64,000 nt of DNA from Prunella strophiata (lineage: Eukaryota; Chordata; Aves; Passeriformes; Prunellidae), in contig JAZBQD010000014.1 of assembly GCA_036583965.1 (NCBI GenBank), positions 43,519,490-43,583,489 of the forward strand, in the 5' to 3' direction. The translations under genes and the position numbers were made by a program. Below the pieces are notes generated by a model. The model was not told where the DNA came from and did no database searches. It saw nothing but the letters and a program-made list of their open reading frames with translations. This document shows positions 47,593-58,728 of the stretch, one piece after another. Positions within the stretch are counted from its first letter, which is position 1. Each line of letters starts with the position of its first letter.

Positions 47593-50500
47593 TCAAGTTT
47601 TACTTACATATGTTATGAGTTGGGAATGTAAATTTGTATATAAGGAGAAGATCTGAAGAATGACTTGGCACACTAATGACCTGGCTTTTTGGAACTTCAA
47701 GAGTTTGGTCTGTCTCCCCCTATGGTTATAATAAGAGATTAAATACATCTGGCATATTTAATTAATTAGCATATGAAAATAGGATGACTTTTACTTTGTC
47801 ATTGTTTTCCTGTGAAACTTTTCTATGCTAATGAATGTCTACATTTTATAGAGTAATTTAAATGGCTTTGCTTCATATTATGCTTTTGCAGATTGGTTTG
47901 ACCCTTTCTAATGCTGAAAGCCTTTGTATCCTAGTCTAAAAGTCCTTCCCCTTTGTCGTATGAATCTTGCGTAATAAATACGTTGTCAATTACTGCTATA
48001 CACAGCTTCTAACAGGGCAGACTGAAAGTTGCTCTTAAATTGAAAGCCTCTATTTGCCTGGGTGTTATGTCTTAGGCATTCCAGAATTAATTGGATGTGC
48101 AGCAATTAATTTCATTTTAAACAAACAAGCTGGGTTGTGTTTTCTGTGACTACACAGAAACATTACTTTTTATTTTTTAACAGTTGAGAAATGTCACTTG
48201 TATTTCTGGGAAAACTGTTGCATGATACAATATTGCACTAAGAATGCTGGATTGAGGTGGGTCCATAGTCACCAAGTGGCTTATATCAATAGTCAGTTTA
48301 CCCCCTTGTATTAAGGCTTAAGCTTCAGTTTGGCCAGCACTGGTTTTTGCTTATGCTGTTTAAACAGAAGTAAACTTGAGGTTAGCTCTAGCCATTAGTA
48401 TATGCTTGGTGTAAGCCATGCAAGCTTAGGTCCTGCTCCTGGAAATGTTTACAGAAATGAGTAGCTTTTACTTGTGTGCTTAAATTGTTTGGATTAGCAG
48501 TTGTATAATGGGAAGAACTAGCTTGGAAGGACACAGCACAGCTATTGCTCATCTTTTCCTCCTCCCACCTTATGGCTGAAGAATGATGGGAAGAAATATG
48601 TTTTTCAAGTAATAGCACACTGAAGTCGTGGCACTTCTGGCAGAAATTCCCAGATGGACTATCGGATCATTTTGCCAATATTACGTGCTTTTTTTTCAGA
48701 AACAGCTCTTTGGCTGCTGGTTCATTGACCAAGGTTATTTCCAGCTACTGAAAAAAAATTCAGAGGTGGTCTGCTACAACTCTTCCTCTTTGTATTTTAC
48801 TTATATAATGTATTTTGTGAATATTATAAATATTTTTAGCAGAACTGAAAGAGCATTTGACTTCTCAGCACAAACTGATATTCCTCAAGCATGTTCTTGT
48901 GCAAGGAGGTTTTTTTTTAAATGTGCAAAATGAGTGAAGTTCTCATATACAAGAGGTAAGAGCCAACACAAACATTTTTAGTATTTTTAAAAGGTCTGTA
49001 AATGACAGCTTTTTGCTAGTTTACCTTTTCTTGGAACCCTGCCTGGAAGGCTTCTTAAAAGTTCTTAAATATAGCCATAAGGTTGGTGAGTTGCTTTTCA
49101 AGATCATTATGAACCTATCAAGCCCAATGTTTTGCTAGCTAGTAAACCTGGAGTAGACAGTCTGTCAGGTAGACCTTTCCTTTCCAGTGGATTGCACATC
49201 AACAAATGCCGGAACTGTGTTATTTCAGTTGTTCTGTACCAAAGTCATGTACTCCTGTCTAAGGTCTGTGTTTGAAACAGTGATTTATAGCACCTGATAG
49301 CTCTTGCTGTTCTGTCTTACGTACTTCTCTTCATTTTCTCCCTCTTCCCCTCTGTCCCCTCCTAAAGATGTAAGAGTATTATGGAGTGTGCTTGCAGGTT
49401 TGTATCTGTAACAGATATAACAAGTTTCATTCAGTTGCCCCCCTTTTATGTAAGGACATATTCTGCAGTTCACAATTAACATCTTTGACTTTAGTAAGAA
49501 TTTTTTTTAAAAAATGTTTCCAGTTACACTTAATATTAGCTTTGTGGAGTGCTTGCATGCCAAAAAAGCATTTTCAGCTGCAATCCAAACACTGAAATAT
49601 AATTGCTTGCCTTTAATAATAATAAGCAAAATAATTTTGTTTCCTGTGATGTTTTTGTAACCACCTTTTTGAGCTTGCTGCCTTCTAATCTTGCATCAAG
49701 CAGCCCAGACTTAATATTACATGATTCCAGAACTAGGCTTCTCTGTCGGCAGCATGCCAAATCCTGTCTAATGTCTGTGTTAATGTGGTGTATATGAAAA
49801 CTGACTTCTCTGTGGATTGGAACACTGATTTGTATAATTGCAACCAGCATGATTAAAAATCTGCATGTCAGTATCATGATGCTTATAATAAAACTTAGTA
49901 GGGTTTTTTTTAAGCAAGGTGATGTCCCTTAAATTTTCTTTGAGAGCCTTCATTGTCCAAACATCTTAATTTCTGAAAGTGTTTGAGTGTTTCAAAAAGA
50001 AAATAAGAACATGTATACAGTTATGAATATAATAATGTAGGCCTTGGATCATGCTGCATGGTAGGACTGCACCCTCTTGTTCTGTAGGAAAGCCTGCATC
50101 CTTCTCTCACTAGTCTTAAAAAGACCGATATAAAAGACTTGTCTCTGAATCGTTAAACATATCTAGACAAGTGCCTCAAAATTCCTCAAAGCACGCATCC
50201 CTCCTGTACTCCTGTGATCCCTGCTGGGGCTGTGTGAGCCCCCTCTGACCCAGGCGCTGTAATTGTTCAGCTGTACCCGTTTTGCTGTCCCTGATCTCGT
50301 CATTAGCAAAGTGCACTGCTGTGGCAGGGGTGGTGCTGGCTCAGCAGCAGGCTCTGCCGGGGCGCCCAGGCACTCTTGCTCAACCCGTTGAGCGCTTGGG
50401 CTTGGCGGACACTGCCCTCACCCATGGCCCATTTCAGTAGCAGCAGAGACACACAGTAACCACGGCAGAAATTGAAAGCCACCTTGTGCTTTCAGGTGTG

Positions 50501-53159
50501 GATCAACTTGTCTAACAGCAGTAAAACCTGACTTGTTTTCAAGTATGTTAAAAATTAGTGCATGATTAGTGAGGATAGTTTTTAAGGATCTCTTTTTGTA
50601 ATCAAGCGTTAATCACCTAGAAGTTCAGAAGTGTTTATGTAAAGAAATTGCATGTGTTTGTGTGCATACTTTAGGATTAATACATTTTCACGTTATTTCA
50701 GACTCTTTGCGGGAATTGGTATTTTCATATAAAAATTAAAGCTTCACATGCTGAGATGACTATTCAAAGTATGAATATTTATATACTTTAAAATTAATTT
50801 TATGGAGGCGCTAAAGAAATGTCTGAACCTTGCATATTTGCATCTCTACATACAAACTGCTAAATAAATTATGCTAGGTCTAGAACCTCACTGGTGAATT
50901 GCAGATGTCTTTTGTAAAAGTATACATATGGCTTTCCAAGAGCTTTGAACTGTTTCCTCGTGCTTTGCTCATCAGAAAGATGGTATGGATAACTTCATTG
51001 TGAGAGGGCATTTTTCCAGTCTTGTTTGCAAAGCATAGTGGATCTGTGTGGTAAATATTGAGTTTTCATTCATCTTTGGACTGAAACGAGCTCATTTTGT
51101 GCATATGGAATATGAGAAAAATATATACAAAGGATATGTTTATATTTAATAAAATTAATAGTATAAAGCAAGTGCAGAGAAACTTACAAGCCTAAACAGC
51201 TTGGCAGGCCAATAGCCAGCAAATGTCTTAGAGTACTGCCAAACATGTAGAAAGCAGACCAGGCTCTCATCTGTTAGGAGGTACCAAAAAGCTTCCAGCC
51301 TCGTAAGGATGTTATTTACCCAGGATGCAGCTTTGTTCTGTTCTCTTAGCAGCTCGGGGTAGGTTTGGATTTCAGCAGGTATCTGCTAGGAGGTGCCAGT
51401 ACTATTCAGGAGAAATGTGACTGCCTAAAAAAACCAAGCAGCTGTGTTACAGCAGCTCTCCACAGACAGATCCCAGAGCATGGGTCCCTTTTTACAGGGT
51501 ATTGGCCTCTCCTTGGGAGGCCCTGGGGAAGGAAGCAGTGTACCAAAGTCTGGAGAGAATGTCTGCAGGGTAAGAGGGAGGCCTATGTATTGCTGTTGTG
51601 CTCAACCATGAGCTGCCAAAAAGCTGTAGAAGCGCTCTCAGCAAAGGATGCTGCAGAGTAGATCACTGAGATTGATGTTTGTGAATCCAGTAATTGTAAA
51701 TCCAGCCTTTCATACAGCCCATCTGCTTGGACAGTATTCTCAGGAGGTTTCAGGTGGTGTGAAGCTGAAGTTCAGTGGTCTAGGCTAATACCCCATTTTG
51801 TCCTCAATATATGATTTCCCAGTTACATAAAACTGGTGATTTCCTGCAAGAACAGTTTGCATGTTTTTAGAGTAGCTGTTAATATACTGTAATTGAACAG
51901 TGCATTTATTTGATTGAACTGAAGTGACCACAGTGACAAACAGGCACCTGTTTCATTGCTGCAGATTTCTTGCTTTTCAGATTTCTTTGCAAAATGTCCC
52001 CTGACACTCAGAGCTGTATTGTCTAGTTTTCAATTTGCCACCTTTTAGGCTGTAATTTTGGAAGATTGCTTTTTTCAATGTCTCCCTGTCTGTCTCGTAT
52101 TGTGCTGTGGCTGTTCATAAACATTTCTTACCTATTAGTGGATGTCTTGTTAGCCTGGAGCTGATGCTGTCAAGAGGTACTGACAATATGATGGCCCTTT
52201 CACAAAGGTATACTTGGTGGATTTATTCTCGGAGCTGGGGTGATACCAGGCTTGTGTTCATTTATAACTTGTTTTTGGGGTTTTTTAAACTTTGACGCAT
52301 AAGTCAGTGTTGACCATCTAAATGCTAAATGCAAAACAAAGTTGGATATTCAAAGACATGTATTTGTTCTTGGGTCTCTTTCCACCATGTGAGGGCCTCT
52401 GGAAGGAGGCTTATGCTTTATAAGAACGTCTCATGAAGATCAGTAGGTATACCTTCAATTATGCAACATTTTTTTCTGCAGGTAGAAGTCATCCTCCTTT
52501 GTGCAGTTCTCTGCATTTGCCTTCATCCTGCTTTGTTGTGTACTAAATCAGCTGATATCTAATGCAATTTTGAGTAGATAATCTAGACTTGTTTTTAAAA
52601 GGAAACTGTTGGCACATTTCCTGCTGGAGTGCTCAGGATTGACTTAAAATCTGCTGTGAGCTGTAAGAGGGGTTGTGCACATGAGTGAAAGTGGGGAAAA
52701 AGCATTTCCAAACAGCTACAGTAATATTCTGTCAGTGTTGGACTCTGAATAAATGTTAATTACTTCAATCTTGCATTTCTATGGTATATAAACCAGTTAA
52801 GCTGTTTCCCTTGCACTGTCACATAGTTGAGCAGGAATACCTCAAGTGGAGGTACAGAGATAGTTTGAAAAGTATTTGGGGGTTTTCTTGCTTCTTTGTT
52901 TTAAGTGAGCTTCCCCAAATCAGCCCATTCAGTACAGAACAGTACAAGGATTATGTTTGTGCACAGTGGAGTGGTCAAAGAGGAGCTTCCTAACCACATA
53001 CTGCTACCAAGAAAAAAAAAGCCTAAAAAAACATCCACTATAAAGCTGTAGTTTCTGTTCTGCTATACCTCCAAACCACCTATGTCACATATAGGACTTT
53101 GTCTGACTTGAATTCCAGTCTGAAGGGTTACTCTTTCTAACCACTGTAATATTAGTTGT

Positions 53160-53195
53160 GCAGATGATCCTGAAGCATTTTGGAAGATCATCTGC
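53160..53195. repeat. Inverted repeat, 10-bp arms
   Basis: GCAGATGATC (53,160-53,169) and GATCATCTGC (53,186-53,195) are exact reverse complements separated by 16 nt. A modest hairpin; arms of this length can arise by chance in 64 kb. Confidence 0.7.
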
Positions 53196-53659
53196 TTGGA
53201 CTTGGGTATAAATGATCATTGGGCACTGTTTCTGGTGATGGAAATAGGTCAGATCTCCACTTTCTAGGAATGGAAAGTCTGTGTCTTCCACAGCCAAAAT
53301 GGTGTGCTCCTTATTTTATAGAGTAACTGTAGGAAAATATAAATCAATGATGTCTGTCTGAAAAAAAAAAAATGGAATAATTCTCTCTAAACACTTATTT
53401 GCTTTTTCAGAAGCCTGTTTACTGACTGGGCTTCTGACTTACTAATATCAGTCCCAAGCCTTAAAAAAACCAAACAAACAACAAAACTGCTGGGTAAGCT
53501 GCAAGTTCTCCTCTTCCCATCCCCCAGCTAGAGCCTCTTTGCCTGCCTTTGCTTGTGTACTCTATCGGTTTCACAGTTCATATACTTGTGTTTTTTTAAA
53601 ATCTCCCCCTGCACTCTGGTGGGAAACATGTCTGCTGTTTCCCTTCAAGCACACAAGGC

Positions 53660-53755
53660 TTGATTCTCCTCTCACAATGGCATAAATTGTGAAGAACTCC
53701 ACTTGAAATCAATGGACGTAAAGACATGTAAAATGGGGTGAGAGAAGAGCCCAGC
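53660..53755. repeat. Possible ancient amniote repeat fragment
   Basis: TTGATTCTCCTCTCACA, GAACTCCACTTGAAATCAAT and GGGTGAGAGAAGAGCCCAGC recall an old repeat, known to me from reptile and bird genomes, with the pattern ATTCTCCTCTCA..CTCCATTGAAGTCAATGGA..GAGA.CAGAATC. I cannot name the family with certainty. Confidence 0.35.
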
Positions 53756-55463
53756 CTCTGGTTTCTATTTTTAAGTGAGTCTGGTTAACCTAAAATTGTT
53801 CAATGTGCCACTGTGACTTTAGTTTGTAGATATCAGTTACTGTGCTTGTTACTTTTTGTACATAATGTTTCATTTTCATATATAATACATCACAGCTAGT
53901 ACCCCTAATCAGGATGCACATGTCTTTAATTTAATACCTTGGTACTCCTACTGTCAATTTTGGTACATAATAAGTAATATGTATGGTAAAGTACTTACCT
54001 TACTAGAGTCAGACCCTGCAAAAAGTCTGGGGTATAGCTGTATTCCTGTGCAAGCCTCAGAGGAAAGAAGGCTGGATTGGCTCTATCTCTACAACTTAAA
54101 CTTTGTGGTTTTCTCTTGCTTCAGTAGTTCTAATCTGTGAATCTTGTTCCTCATTATCCAGGTTCAAAATACGAATTCTATATAAACAATACTCTCTCAG
54201 TTACTTTTGTTTTTTCTGTGCTTGTGAAGTGTTTAGCTCTATTCTTATATTTTGTACATGCTTAAGAACTTATTATAACTTTAAATTTTGTCTGAACAGT
54301 GAGGTACTTTGCAAGAAGCCTGGAATATCCACACGATTTTTTTCTACTGCCCAAGTTTTGGTGGTTGTTCACGTTTGTTTATTTTTTGGCAATGGATTAT
54401 GGTCCTTAATTACCATCAGTAGTTAAATAACTGAATGAGATTATACAGCAGTGCTGTAAAAACTGTTCATGGTAGCTGTGATCTGTACATGTGTGGATAT
54501 CTTTGAGAACAGTCACCTCATTCATTAACCAGTGCAACAGACTCCAACTTTATTTAGTTTTTGAAATTAATGCAACCTTCTTTACCTAACTGAAACATTG
54601 CTTTGACTGCCTCTTTCTATAGTTTAAAAAATGCCCGTGAAATAGTTGGCTCTTGTAATGTATTCAGACTTGGAGTAAATTTATTGGCGTATTTGAATTT
54701 TTGTTTTCTGCTTGAATAGCAAATCATGGGTGTCCACAGGAGAGTCTCTTTAAATCTGGAGTAGACTTAGTATATCCCTTCAATTTTATCTCCAATTTTA
54801 TTATGATGAGGGTAAAAACCCTGTGGTGTTTACCTGTTTAGTCACTGAGCTTTCCCCTTCCATTTTAGTCCACCAGCCCCCAAAAAGTCAAGAGGTTGCC
54901 TAGCTGGTTACGTGGTAGCTTTATGTGTCAGGGACAGCAGATGTCACAGGAGTTTGCTGTGCTGCACTCGTTGGAGTGATGCAGATCTCAACATTCAGTG
55001 TGGCTTTGCAGGCACAGAAGTGATATGGAACTGGCTTCTGACCCCTTGACTACAGTTATTAATTCCAGTAGTGAATTATTCCTTGTCTCTGATAGGTTTT
55101 GCATTACTTACCACAGGGAAAGTGGTTTATCATAGTTCATTGTAGCTTTAACTATGGCTTTTTTGAAGTGTAGCTGTCAGACAGTGAGGTGGCATGGTGG
55201 AGACCAAGAAGTGGTGTCAGCTGCTGTGGTCATGAGCAGTGGTGCTTGTCTGCATCTGATGTGAGGAGTGGTAGGGACAGAGAAAGGTGTTTGATAGGAA
55301 TATGTGTGCTTGTCAATTAAATATGCTTTTCCTAGCTGGAAGCTGGATACTTCTCAGCTTTGTTAGATAGAGACATCCTTGTTGTGAAGCAGGGAACTGA
55401 CAGCCCTCCAAGTGCAGAGATATGCAGGTGATCTTCCTGATGGCAGGCTTTACTCATGTCTAT

Positions 55464-55500
55464 TCTTATGGTTTTAAGACTCATTCTTAAAACCATAAGA
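55464..55500. repeat. Perfect inverted repeat, 16-bp arms
   Basis: TCTTATGGTTTTAAGA (55,464-55,479) and TCTTAAAACCATAAGA (55,485-55,500) are exact reverse complements with a 5-nt loop, CTCAT. In RNA this would be a tight hairpin. It lies in the probable intron, with no sign of a transposon around it. Confidence 0.93.
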
Positions 55501-57537
55501 TGGTTTTACCATTTGGGGGCATTTTAAAACTCTTCTGAAAGTTACAATTGTGGAGGCTGTAATGCATATCTGTTCATGCATTCTGTTCATGTCTGGAACA
55601 GAAACTGCTTTTGGTAGTGTTTTCAAAGCATAAGGTTTGGTGCACAAAAGTAATTTCTGGGTACAAGGGAAACAAAAGGTGATGTGGTTAGAATATGAGA
55701 CTCTGTAGGAAAATTAGTCCTTAACACAGATTGGTATGTACAGCAAACTTGCAGAAAGACTGAAATCTTAGGAAGCACCTTATCAGGTTTATGGATGAAG
55801 TGGTTTCTATTGGAAAATATATGGGAATAGAAGAGCATGCTTCTGGCTCTGTCATTAGTTGTAGTGGTTAACAACAAATCAAAGATAATGGCATGTAATC
55901 AAGTTGATGACTTAAAGGCTCTGAAGAAACTTAAGTCTTTCTGCCTGTTGTGATGTAAGACTTGACCTCAGGAAATGGAGATAGGTCCAAGCTCTGAATC
56001 CCCCAAAACTGTTTATAGGTTGAAGAGTTATCACCACAAAATATAGAGCTGGTGGTGCAATGCATCTGCAAGATAGAAATCTGTTCTGGAAGCAGCAATA
56101 AGCCCAGGGTAAGTCTTAGAAATCAGTCCTTCTTGTAAATAATTCCAGAGCCATTTGCTTGCAGTCTTGATTTGTATGTAAGTATGCTAAAAGCTATGAC
56201 TACTGTATAGTTCACTACCTACTTCAGCCATCTTTAAAGGCTATCTTTTTTCACAGAGAAGGTTTCTGACATCCTCATATGAATGCTTTGCACCCATATC
56301 TTTTGTGGCAGAAAGCAAAAATGTATGGGATCAGAAGTCTGAGTAGATTAATCCTTCTATTCAGTGACAGGTCCATGTCATGGTATTCACTATAAGAAAG
56401 TTTTTAAAGCTCTTTAAGAATGTTCATGTGTTAAGGACAACAGTGTGTGTGGTGGGGAAGTGAAGCTATACTTTAAATAATGCCAGCAGGCTCTGAGTTT
56501 TTATCTGTGTCCTGTTTAAGGAAAGTAAAAATGACTGAAAATTGCTATGCTGTGGAAGGCTGCATAGAAAATATATATTTCTTGACATCCTTCCAAAAGT
56601 ACTATTTAAAGACAATTTTGTAACATTGGTGTCTTAGCAGCATTCTGGTAGCCTCACTTTTCTTTTCCATGGAACAGTTCCAGCTCTCACTTTCAAATTA
56701 GCCTGTTGTGTGATACCTTATGAAACAAAGTAAGTATCAGGAGGACACACTGCAATACTTATGTCTAAATTTGACCCCAGTATGCACACAGCTTGGTACA
56801 GCTATGAATTTTGTCCTTAAGAAACATTTTGGAAAACACTTGGTCATGTGTGCACATGCTGCACCTGTACCACCATAGATGTGCACCAGGCACACCTTTA
56901 TAAAATCCACATCTCCAAAGCTGAAATGTTTGTGTAGCCCTTAGGTGAACATTGAAAAGTGTTTTATCAGCATGGAGGGCAGAGCACACCAACCCGAGGT
57001 GTGCATGGTTATCAAGTCAGTGCTCTGACAGCTTTCTGCAGGAAAAATGCTCGAGAAAAGTCACTGTGAAAATGGATAGATGAAACTTATACAGAATTAA
57101 TGTACAGTCCTGGCCATTTTCACTTAAACACTAAAATATGTGGCTTAGGGTTCTAACTCCACTTCTGGCTCTGCAAAGAAAACCAGACTGATGTAACAGT
57201 GCCTGCCTTGCCTCCCCTGCAGCTGGTGGCTCCAGGGAAAAGTAGGGTGTTGCAGCTGGGGGGGTAGCAGCCAAGGCTGGTCAGGCAAACTCCAAGTACA
57301 GACTCAAAGATGGCAGAAGATGTACTAGTTAACTGGTGGGGTATGGAAGGCTCAGCTGTTGGGTTTAGGGCTCTGGCTGCTATTAATGTCCAGTGTGGGC
57401 CTCGCAGTTCTGGTGGAAAAAGGTCATGTGCTGTTATCTCCTTGCCAGGCAGAGGCACAGTGGAGCTGCAGCCATGGAGTTGGTGTGACTTGTGATGGTG
57501 GCCTAATGTAGAGCTGAACAAAAAGTTGCTGAATTGT

Positions 57538-58338
57538 CATAGAATAGTTTTGGTTGGGAGGGACCTTAAAAATCATCTACTTCCAACCCCCTGCCATGGG
57601 GCAGGGACATCTCCCACCAGACCGGTTTCTCAAAGGTGCCTCCAACCAGGCCTGGAACACTACTGGGAATGAGACATTCACAGCTTTTCTGGAGAGCTTG
57701 TTCTGGTGTCTAACTTCACAATAATGGATTTCTTCCTAGTACATAATCTAAAGTTACCCTCGTTCATTACAAATCCAATAGCCTTTGTCCTATCACTGCA
57801 TGCCCTTGTAGAAAGTCCTTCCAGCTTTCTTGTAGGCACTGGAAGGCTGCTGTAACGTTTCCCTCAAGGCTTCTCTGTTCCAGGCTGAACAACCCTAGGC
57901 TCTCAGCCTGTCTTTATAGAAGAGGGGCTCCAGTCCTCTCATCTTCCTGGCCTTCCTCTGGCCTCTCTCCATAGGTCCATATCCTTCTGGTGCTGGGGAT
58001 CCCAGAGCTGGATGCAGCATTCCAGGTGGGTCTCACCAGAGTGGTGTAGAGGGGCAGAATCCCCTCCCTCAACCTGCTGCCCACGCTGCTTTCATGCAGC
58101 CCAGGACACGTTCGGCTTCCTGGGCTGCAGGTGCCCATTGCCAGGTCACGTTGAGCTTCTCATCCATCACACGCCTCTTCAGGCCTGCTCTCAGTCCGTT
58201 GTCTGCCCAGCCTGTACTTGTGCTTGGGATCGCCCCAACCCAGGACCTTGCACTTGGCCTTGTGGAACTTCATGAGCTTTGCACAGACCCACCCCTCAAT
58301 CCTGAGAAGGTCCCTCGGGGTGTCATCCCTTCCCTCGG
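57538..58338 (-). mobile_element. CR1 LINE, about 0.8 kb, minus strand
   Basis: The longest CR1 copy in the window. Its 3' end is at 57,538 (CATAGAATAGTTTTGGTTGG). Reading rightward, it passes through the usual CR1 blocks in reverse-complement order: CAGGGACATCTCCCACCAGA, CTTTGTCCTATCACTGCATG, TCCAGGCTGAACAACCCTAG, GATCCCAGAGCTGGATGCAG, GAGGGGCAGAATCCCCTCC and CTTGTGCTTGGGATCGCCCC. On the minus strand the last part encodes CR1 pol-like words, such as KLMKFHKAKCKVLGWGDPKH. Small deletions and substitutions make it inactive. At its right end, where the element would continue toward the 5' side, it merges into a 39-bp minisatellite. Confidence 0.95.
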
Positions 58339-58506
58339 CACGGTCCCCTCGGGGTGCCAGCCCTTCCCCTCCTCCGGCACGGTCCCCTCGGGGTGCCAGC
58401 CCTTCCCCTCCTCCGGCACGGTCCCCTCGGGGTGCCAGCCCTTCCCCTCCTCCGGCACGGTCCCCTCGGGGTGCCAGCCCTTCCCCTCCTCCGGCACGGT
58501 CCCCTC
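58339..58506. repeat. 39-bp minisatellite derived from CR1
   Basis: Units start at 58,339, 58,378, 58,417 and 58,456, each 39 bp, with a 12-bp partial unit at 58,495-58,506. The full units are essentially identical. The unit begins CACGGTCCCCTCGGGGTGCC and ends CCCTTCCCCTCCTCCGG. The preceding CR1 sequence at about 58,305-58,338 (AGGTCCCTCGGGGTGTCATC then CCTTCCCTCGG) is clearly the same sequence in single, slightly different form. The array therefore seems to have grown from the CR1 copy. Frames crossing it read through in several registers and give repeated peptides; these are not genes. Confidence 0.95.
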
Positions 58507-58549
58507 AGCGCGGGGGCGGCCCCGGCGCACGGCTGTGCCCCGCCCGCGC

Positions 58550-58563
58550 CCGCCAGATGGCGC
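58550..58563 (+). promoter_or_regulatory. CTCF-like motif between two minisatellites
   Basis: CCGCCAGATGGCGC matches the CTCF core consensus CCASYAGRKGGCGC closely, with the only deviation at the third base (G for A). It lies in a CpG-rich spacer of about 65 bp between two GC-rich arrays. Orientation is as written on the + strand. Occupancy is not shown by sequence and would depend on CpG methylation here. Confidence 0.5.
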
Positions 58564-58570
58564 CCGTGCG

Positions 58571-58728
58571 CTGATCCCGGCTCTGATCCCGGCTGAATCC
58601 CGGATGAATCCCGTGCGCTGATCCCGGCTCTGATCCCGACTGAATCCCGGCTGAATCCCGTGCTCTGATCCCGGCTGAATCCCGTGCGCTGATCCCGGCG
58701 CTGATCCCGGTGCCCGGCTGATCCCGGG
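58571..58728. repeat. GATCCCGG minisatellite with 47-bp higher-order unit
   Basis: This is built from 10-12 bp words CTGATCCCGG and CTGAATCCCGG. Two 47-bp composite units, 58,571-58,617 and 58,618-58,664, differ at about three positions. Shorter, rearranged copies follow to 58,728. On the minus strand the long 187-codon frame across both arrays is a by-product of the repeats. Confidence 0.92.

Larger units (their letters stand above)
45520..57537 (+). other. Probable long first intron, no exon recognised
   Basis: From the donor at 45,520 onward the sequence becomes AT-rich with stops in all frames. I find no open stretch that is both flanked by good splice sites and translates to a recognisable protein. 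The 119-codon + frame at 46,164-46,523 lies in the tail of the CpG island and has no familiar features. AT-rich blocks with TAATTAATTAGCATATG-like words (47,740-47,880 and 48,070-48,120) resemble conserved non-coding elements. A GC-richer, gene-free patch lies at about 50,200-50,460. Treating this as intron rests on the promoter call. Confidence 0.45.

Noticed and set aside
48930..48960. ATG with good context running into a GTAAGA donor-like site (tiny possible first coding exon)
   Set aside because: Only nine codons, and no convincing acceptor or promoter. This combination is expected by chance over tens of kb.
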